A DNA stretch of 54,826 nucleotides from Spirochaetes bacterium RBG_16_49_21 (GTDB lineage: Bacteria; Spirochaetota; UBA4802; UBA5550), in assembly GCA_001829495.1 (NCBI GenBank), contig MIBJ01000065.1, forward strand, positions 1 to 54,826. Direction: 5' to 3'. The notes under the pieces were generated by a model. It did not search any database. It saw only the letters and a program-made list of their open reading frames with translations, and was not told the DNA's origin. The position numbers were made by a program, and so were the translations under genes. Of this stretch, positions 49,807-54,826 are shown piece after piece; positions within the stretch are counted from its first letter, which is position 1, and each line of letters begins with the position of its first letter.

Positions 49807-50244
49807 TCAAGCCGGATTTTCCAGCTTTTCTTTTTTCAGCTTGATGGCGCTCGGCCCGAGATTCTTTATTTTCTCCGTCATCTCCTTGGCAATCTCCACG
49901 AACCGTGTGCCCTCACCGGCGGAGAGATTATACATCTGGAGCCTTTCGCTCTCAAGGCCGATGCTGGAAAGGATTTTCTTGACCCGCTCAACCCTTTTCC
50001 TGGCCCGCAAATTGCCCACAAGGAAGTGGCAATTCCCCTCTTCGCACCCTACCAGATACACTCCGTCAACGCCGGCTTCAAAAGCCCTCAGCATATGAAT
50101 TACGTCCACCTTGCCGGTGCAGGGCATACGTATTATCCTGATATTTGCCGGATACTGCGCCCTCATCGAACCTGCCAGGTCCGCGGCGGAGTATCCTCAA
50201 TAGCTGCAACAGAAGGCGATTATCGTCGGCTCAAAATCGCTCAT
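49807..50244 (-). CDS. mvhD: MvhD-like FeS protein with in-frame UGA (selenocysteine)
   Basis: 145 residues if UGA 50199-50197 is read as selenocysteine (residue 16). From ATG 50244 the frame reads MSDFEPTIIAFCCSY-U-GYSAADLAGSMRAQYP, matching the FCCxxCGY start of the MvhD/FrhD family with Sec at the usual Cys position; selenocysteine MvhD homologues are known. The rest (RMPCTGKVDVIHMLRAFEAGVDGV, GCEEGNCHFLVGN) is standard MvhD. A candidate SECIS hairpin follows at once. The start codon overlaps the hdrA stop (TGATG; ATG 50247 is an alternative). A caller that stops at UGA would give only 119 residues from 50166. MvhD normally carries a 2Fe-2S cluster and feeds electrons to HdrA. Confidence 0.9.
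50168..50199 (-). promoter_or_regulatory. Candidate bacterial SECIS element in mvhD
   Basis: Reading from the UGA on the minus strand, 14 bases are followed by the stem GGACCT (50182-50177), loop GGC (50176-50174), and AGGTTC (50173-50168). The G-containing apical loop lies 20 bases after the UGA, within the spacing expected for bacterial SECIS hairpins. Assignment rests on geometry only. Confidence 0.6.
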
Positions 50245-53200
50245 CATGATACCTCTCTCATTAATTCCACGCATTTCGCGATGATTTGAGTATCTCTATA
50301 ATGTTGCAGTTCGATTGCCTTGCCGGGGCAGTCGCTTGCGCAGGTCCCGCAACCCTGGCACAGGGCCGGATTTATCTCGGCCACTCCCTCGCTGTTTATA
50401 AAGGGAACGCCGAAGGCGCATGCCCGCACGCAGGTCAGGCATGCGGCGCAGAGATCCGGCGTCACCGTGGCAACAACACCGTCAGCCTGCAGCTTTTCTT
50501 TGGAAAGAACCGTTGCCGCCCTGGATGCGGCAGCCGCCGCCTGCGCGGCGGTTTCTTCCATTAGTTTGGGCATATGCGCCATCCCGCACATATAAATGCC
50601 TTCAGTGGAGAAGTCAACCGGCCGAAGCTTCATGTGCGCCTCAAGGTAAAAGTTGTCCCTGGTCCGGTTGATTTTCAGAAGCGTGGCCAATTCTTCGTTT
50701 TCACGAGGCACTATTGCGCTGCTCAAGATCAGAAGATCCGGGCTGAGCTTAATGGTCAGTCCTATGATGGGATCATAGACCGATACAGAAAGCAACCCCT
50801 TTTCAACTATGACCTCGGGCTTCCGCTCAAGATCGTATCGGATGAAGACAATCCCCGCCTGGCGGGCCCTGGTATAGTATTCTTCCAGGAGCCCGTACGT
50901 CCGCATATCGCGGTATAAAATGTATATCCGTGCCGATGGATTCATCTCTTTGATCTTCAGGGCGTTTTTTACCGCCACGGAGCAGCAAATCCTGCTGCAG
51001 TAGGGCCTGTTTTCGTCCCGGGAGCCGACGCATTGTATCATTACAAAGTTACCGGCGTTTCTCATGGAGTCCGGGTCATGGACAATCTGCTTCTCCAGAT
51101 CTTTCTGCGTAAGAACCCGTGTGTCTTCACCGTAAAGGTACTCGGAGGGCTTGGATTCTTCACCTCCGGTTGCTACTATGGCAATGCCGTGGTCAACCTT
51201 CATGGCCCGCATTGCGGGTCCTACGAGCAGGCTCGTGAAGAAGTTGCCCTTATATCCTTCAAAACCGTCAATAACGGCGTCCTTTATCACGGTAATCTTC
51301 GGGTTGGACTCTACTTGTTCGATAAGGTTCTTTAGATATGACTGTACGTCCTCCCCGCGGATGGTATAATAAATATTCCTGAGGTTTCCGCCCAGCTCGG
51401 CCTCTTTTTCAACAAGGGTGACCTCGAACCCCTGCTCGGCAAGCCGCAGCGCCGCGCACATGCCCGCGTGCCCGCCGCCGATGACCAGTCCCTTTTGGTT
51501 GACATCCAGGGTCAACTCCCGAAGAGGCTGGAGCAGCGCCGCGTTGGCCGCCGCCATCCGTACCAGGTCCTTGGCTTTTTGCGTTGCTTTTTCACGCTCG
51601 CTCTGGTGCACCCAGGAGCACTGGTCTCTGATATTGGCCATCTCGAACAGATACTTGTTCAGGCCCGCTTCCCGTATCGTGGAGCGGAACAGGGTTTCAT
51701 GGGTCCTCGGCGAACAGGATGCAACCACGACCCTGTTGATGTCGTTCTCTTTTATTGCGTTGCGGATTTTTTGCTGCGTGTCCTGGGAGCAGGTATACAG
51801 GTTCTCATCGGCAAAGACCACGTGGGGCAGGGCGGCTGCATAGGCTTTGATCCCCGGCACGTCCACAAACCCGCCGATATTTATTCCACAATTGCATATA
51901 AACACTCCGATGCGCGGCTCCTGGCCGCTGACGTCTTTTTCGTCAGGATAGATGATCTCTTCCATGAGTTCACCGCGGGCTTCAGATAAGATTCCGCCGG
52001 CGTATGCGGCAGCTCCGCTCGCCTGCATGACGGTCTCGGGAATGTCCTTGGGCGACTGAAAGGCGCCGCAGGCGTATATCCCGTTCCGGGATGTTTTAAG
52101 GGGCTCAAAGGCGGCGGTGGCGCAGAAGCCGTGCCGGTCGAGATCGATGCTTAGTCGCCGGCATAAATCCCGCGTGTTTTTTGACGGTACGAGCCCTATG
52201 GAAAGGACCGCCAGGTGAAACTCCTCATCCCGCGACAGGCCGTTCCCGTCCACATATCTGATAGAGATGTTTTTCGTATCAGGCTTTTCCAGCAGATTGG
52301 AAACCATAGAACGTATATATTTGACGCCATGTTCGTTTTTGGCCCTTTCATAGTAGGCGTCGAATTCCTTTCCATACGCCCGGATGTCTATGTAAAAGAT
52401 AGTTGGCTCTATTCTATTATCGTGCTCGCGCGCGATAATGGCCTGCTTGGTTGCATACATGCAGCACACGGAGGAGCAGTAATCGTTTCCACAAGAGGTG
52501 TCGCGGGAACCGACACATTGAATCCACGCCACCCTGACCGGGTGCGTGCGGTCCGAGGGACGGACTACCTCGCCCCTGAAGGGGCCGGAGGCTGAAAGTA
52601 TCCGCTCGAACTCCATGCTGGTGACTACATTAGGATATCTGCCGTATCCATACATTCCTTTTATCGAAGGGTCAAAGGGTTCGAACCCGGGCGCGAGTAT
52701 TATAGAGCCGACGGAAACCGCCCGTGTCCTTGGGTTGTCGTCATGCTTTATGGCTTCGGCGAGACAGGCCTTGACGCACTGCATGCACTCGCAGCATATT
52801 CCGCATTCCAGACAGCGGCTCGCTTCAGCCACGGCCATTTCTTCGGTAAAGGTGCGTTCCACCTCGGTGAAGTTACCTGTGCCCGTGCGCTCCAACGCCG
52901 AATTTTTTGGGGTTTTATGCCGCGGTATATCTTTGTAGGGGCGGTCTTTCGGAAGTGTAGCAACCGGCTTATCCTCTTTTTCCCTTCCGAGAATCAGGTC
53001 TGTACCATAGTCGAATCGCCGTATGCTCTCGGCTGCCCGGTGCCCCTGCTCTATGGCCTCCACTACTGACTTGGGGCCGTACACGACATCGCCGCCGACA
53101 AAGACGCCTTCAATATTTGTTCCCAGAGTTACGGGATTTGCCTTAATGCCGGGTCCCTTTTTTGCAACAGGGCTGTCATCGCCGATCCAGTCCAGGTCCG

Positions 53201-54713
53201 CCGATTGGCCGATGGCGATGATAATAGTATCGGCATCGGTTTCGGAGCGGCAGCTATCATCAAACCGGGGATTGAATTTCCCGTCCGGATCAAAGACGCA
53301 GGAGCACCTGACAAGCCGTATCCCCTTTACCGCGCCGTCATTGCCGAAGATTTCTGTAGGACCCCAGGAGGGTTTGATCTCTATTCCCTCGTCTATGGCA
53401 TCCTGTATTTCCCACTCGTGAGCGGGCATCTCCTCCCGGCACTCAAGGGAGACAACTTCAATACGTTCGGCACCCTGCCGCTTCGCGGTCATGGCAACGT
53501 CTATTGCGACATTCCCCCCGCCGATGACTACGACCTTTTTACCGACGCGGATTTCTCTGCCTGAATTCACGTCTCTGAGGAAGTCGAGGCCCCACAGTAC
53601 GCCGTCGAGATCAGCGCCTTTAAACGGCACCCTGCGTGAAAGGGGAAGACCGACGCCGATATAGATTGATTTGAATCCTTCCTGTTTAAGGGACGTGATG
53701 GTAAAATCCCTCCCCAGTTTCATGCCGGTTTTTACCCCGATGCCGAGGTCGATTATATTCTGAATGTCCCAATCGAGGTATTCATCCGGGAGGCGGTACT
53801 TTGGAATACCATAGCGCACGGCGCCTCCCAGCTTTTCTTCGGCTTCGAATAGGGTGACCGGGTATCCCTGCAGTACCAGCTCCCGTGCGCACGTAAGTCC
53901 TGACGGGCCTCCGCCGACGACGGCTACTTTCGGCTTGTCGGGATTTATTTCGGCCTTTGCAACCTTGATTCCCGACTCCGTACGCATCCGGCGGACTTTC
54001 TCGGCAGCAAAGCGCTTCAGGTTGTTTATGGCAACCGCCTCATCAATTTCTCCGCGGTTGCACTTTCCTTCACAGGGGTGATGGCACACCCTGCCGCATA
54101 TAGAGGGGAGAGGGTTTCGTTCAAGGATGAGATTGTACGCTTCTTCAAATTTACCTGCCGCCACCAGTGAAACATATCCCTGGACATTTACCTTTGTAGG
54201 GCACGTCATCACGCAGGGCGCCCGGTCGGCCTTGGAAATAGCGTATGCGTTGGGAATTGCCTGCGGGTATCTTTTGTGGATGACGTTTCTCCGGCCAAGA
54301 TTCATGTTAAATTCATCCGGCAGCTCAATGGGACAGTTCTTGGCGCACTCTCCGCAGCCGGTGCATTTTTCCCGGTTTACGTAGCGCGGGAATTCCCGGA
54401 TCGTCACCTCAAAGCCGCCCGCTTCACCGTCCGCCGATTCTATCCGGGCATTTGTTATTATCTCTATATTTCTGTCCTTACCGACTTCAACAAGCTTCGG
54501 TGAGATGATGCACATGGAGCAGTCGTTTGTGGGAAAGGTTTTATCAAGCTGCGCCATCCTTCCGCCGACGGCCGTTGTTTCTTCCACCAGGTAGACCTTA
54601 AAGCCTGAGTTGACCAGGTCCAGCGAAGCCTGGATGCCGCCGATGCCGCCGCCTACCACCATTACGGCGCCGACTTTGCCGCTGCTTTTGGTTATATTTT
54701 CGTTCATGTTCAT
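50244..54713 (-). CDS. hdrA: Giant HdrA-GltD-HdrA flavoprotein
   Basis: 1489 residues. Residues 1-150: HdrA FAD start (GGGIGGIQAS at 21), NDCSMCIISPKLVE, 4Fe-4S CTGCGECAKNCP. Residues ~160-570: an inserted GltD/NfnB-like unit with CVMTCPTKVNVQG...GRVCHHPCEGKC, FAD motif GGGPSG (267) and pyridine-nucleotide motif GGGNVAID (398-405). Residues ~630-960: the remaining HdrA half (CLECGICCECMQCVKAC, IQCVGSRD, CCMYATKQA). Residues ~970-1489: a second HdrA (FICNCGINIGG, GGGHAGMCAA, IQCVGSRDENRPYCSRICC) ending in CAACLTCVRAC and CQGCGTCASDCP ferredoxin motifs. HdrA is the flavin-bifurcating core of Hdr complexes. The GltD unit could give it direct NAD(P)H access. No hdrB or hdrC follows. First gene of hdrA-mvhD-metV-metF. 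Confidence 0.92.
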   Translation of the reverse strand: MNMNENITKSSGKVGAVMVVGGGIGGIQASLDLVNSGFKVYLVEETTAVGGRMAQLDKTFPTNDCSMCIISPKLVEVGKDRNIEIITNARIESADGEAGGFEVTIREFPRYVNREKCTGCGECAKNCPIELPDEFNMNLGRRNVIHKRYPQAIPNAYAISKADRAPCVMTCPTKVNVQGYVSLVAAGKFEEAYNLILERNPLPSICGRVCHHPCEGKCNRGEIDEAVAINNLKRFAAEKVRRMRTESGIKVAKAEINPDKPKVAVVGGGPSGLTCARELVLQGYPVTLFEAEEKLGGAVRYGIPKYRLPDEYLDWDIQNIIDLGIGVKTGMKLGRDFTITSLKQEGFKSIYIGVGLPLSRRVPFKGADLDGVLWGLDFLRDVNSGREIRVGKKVVVIGGGNVAIDVAMTAKRQGAERIEVVSLECREEMPAHEWEIQDAIDEGIEIKPSWGPTEIFGNDGAVKGIRLVRCSCVFDPDGKFNPRFDDSCRSETDADTIIIAIGQSADLDWIGDDSPVAKKGPGIKANPVTLGTNIEGVFVGGDVVYGPKSVVEAIEQGHRAAESIRRFDYGTDLILGREKEDKPVATLPKDRPYKDIPRHKTPKNSALERTGTGNFTEVERTFTEEMAVAEASRCLECGICCECMQCVKACLAEAIKHDDNPRTRAVSVGSIILAPGFEPFDPSIKGMYGYGRYPNVVTSMEFERILSASGPFRGEVVRPSDRTHPVRVAWIQCVGSRDTSCGNDYCSSVCCMYATKQAIIAREHDNRIEPTIFYIDIRAYGKEFDAYYERAKNEHGVKYIRSMVSNLLEKPDTKNISIRYVDGNGLSRDEEFHLAVLSIGLVPSKNTRDLCRRLSIDLDRHGFCATAAFEPLKTSRNGIYACGAFQSPKDIPETVMQASGAAAYAGGILSEARGELMEEIIYPDEKDVSGQEPRIGVFICNCGINIGGFVDVPGIKAYAAALPHVVFADENLYTCSQDTQQKIRNAIKENDINRVVVASCSPRTHETLFRSTIREAGLNKYLFEMANIRDQCSWVHQSEREKATQKAKDLVRMAAANAALLQPLRELTLDVNQKGLVIGGGHAGMCAALRLAEQGFEVTLVEKEAELGGNLRNIYYTIRGEDVQSYLKNLIEQVESNPKITVIKDAVIDGFEGYKGNFFTSLLVGPAMRAMKVDHGIAIVATGGEESKPSEYLYGEDTRVLTQKDLEKQIVHDPDSMRNAGNFVMIQCVGSRDENRPYCSRICCSVAVKNALKIKEMNPSARIYILYRDMRTYGLLEEYYTRARQAGIVFIRYDLERKPEVIVEKGLLSVSVYDPIIGLTIKLSPDLLILSSAIVPRENEELATLLKINRTRDNFYLEAHMKLRPVDFSTEGIYMCGMAHMPKLMEETAAQAAAAASRAATVLSKEKLQADGVVATVTPDLCAACLTCVRACAFGVPFINSEGVAEINPALCQGCGTCASDCPGKAIELQHYRDTQIIAKCVELMREVS

Positions 54714-54740
54714 TCTTTATATACTATAAATAAATTGATC

Positions 54741-54800
54741 GACTTAGGCGATTTTTTATTTCCCCTCCCTTGATGGGAGGGGTTAGGGGAGGGTGATTAT
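54741..54800. repeat. Third copy of the inner arm of the composite repeat
   Basis: CTTAGGCGATTTTTTATTT then CCCCTCCCTTGATGGGAGGGG and TTAGGGGAGGGTG, the same order and words as the inverse of 28921-28994. It lies upstream of hdrA (divergent) at the window edge; its partner arm, if any, is outside. Confidence 0.65.
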
Positions 54801-54826
54801 ATCTGACATTAACTTTTTCCACCCCC

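Noticed and set aside
49807..50166. MvhD as a truncated 119-residue protein or pseudogene
   Set aside because: Upstream in-frame sequence encodes the conserved MvhD N-terminus interrupted only by a UGA at the Cys position, which selenocysteine explains.

Overview
The window reads as part of the chromosome of a strictly anaerobic Gram-negative bacterium that runs the bacterial Wood-Ljungdahl pathway and has multiheme cytochromes. Class III (c3-type) cytochromes, a Tmc/Hmc-like membrane module, an HdrA-GltD fusion, an RnfB-GltD fusion and a selenocysteine-type MvhD point to Desulfobacterota (former Deltaproteobacteria) or a close relative. This placement is an inference from gene content; no rRNA or ribosomal protein gene is present, and no sulfate-reduction gene is seen.

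Layout. 1-4.9 kb (mostly minus strand): the start of a formate-dehydrogenase-like iron-sulfur/molybdopterin subunit running off the left edge, an RseC-like protein, then a sensory/accessory block (receiver protein, HATPase, PHP, DRTGG, CBS-HATPase). 5.4-17.5 kb (plus strand): a membrane-anchored tetraheme cytochrome c, rnfCDGEA, an rnfB fused to a GltD-like flavoprotein, then NuoE/HndB/NuoF-type subunits and a large NuoG/FdhA-like subunit. 17.8-21.8 kb: CBS protein, GAF histidine kinase, second DRTGG protein and an OxlT-like formate/oxalate-family transporter. 22.4-27.6 kb: a second, GC-rich, translationally overlapped NuoE-NuoF-FdhA operon whose catalytic subunit looks like an intact NAD-linked formate dehydrogenase with cysteine as metal ligand. 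27.7-31.7 kb: GNAT-CBS fusion, a composite inverted-repeat element, a radical SAM protein, a QueD/PTPS-like enzyme and a DUF3786-like protein.

31.7-46 kb (all minus strand): the carbon pathway, in transcription order fhs, folD, a small unknown protein, acsD, acsA/cooS, acsB, acsC, acsE, then a three-gene cytochrome b / FeS / tetraheme cytochrome c module, then metV and metF. 46-48 kb: a response regulator and a REC-PAS-histidine kinase. 48-54.7 kb: a 1489-residue HdrA-GltD-HdrA protein, a UGA-containing (selenocysteine) mvhD, and a second metV-metF pair.

How it fits together. Formate dehydrogenase, Fhs, FolD, MetVF, AcsE, AcsCD and CODH/ACS make a complete route between formate/CO2 and acetyl-CoA. 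The notable part is the electron wiring. There are two MetVF pairs: one beside a membrane cytochrome module and one beside an HdrA/MvhD module. The Rnf operon has a RnfC without the usual nucleotide-binding loop, a RnfD whose SGAT flavinylation motif reads SGAA, and a cytochrome c at its head. The FdhA-like subunit that follows Rnf has leucine where the Mo/W-ligating Sec/Cys should be. Together these suggest, as inference, a rewired ferredoxin-to-cytochrome Rnf and two alternative partners for the methylene-tetrahydrofolate reductase step.
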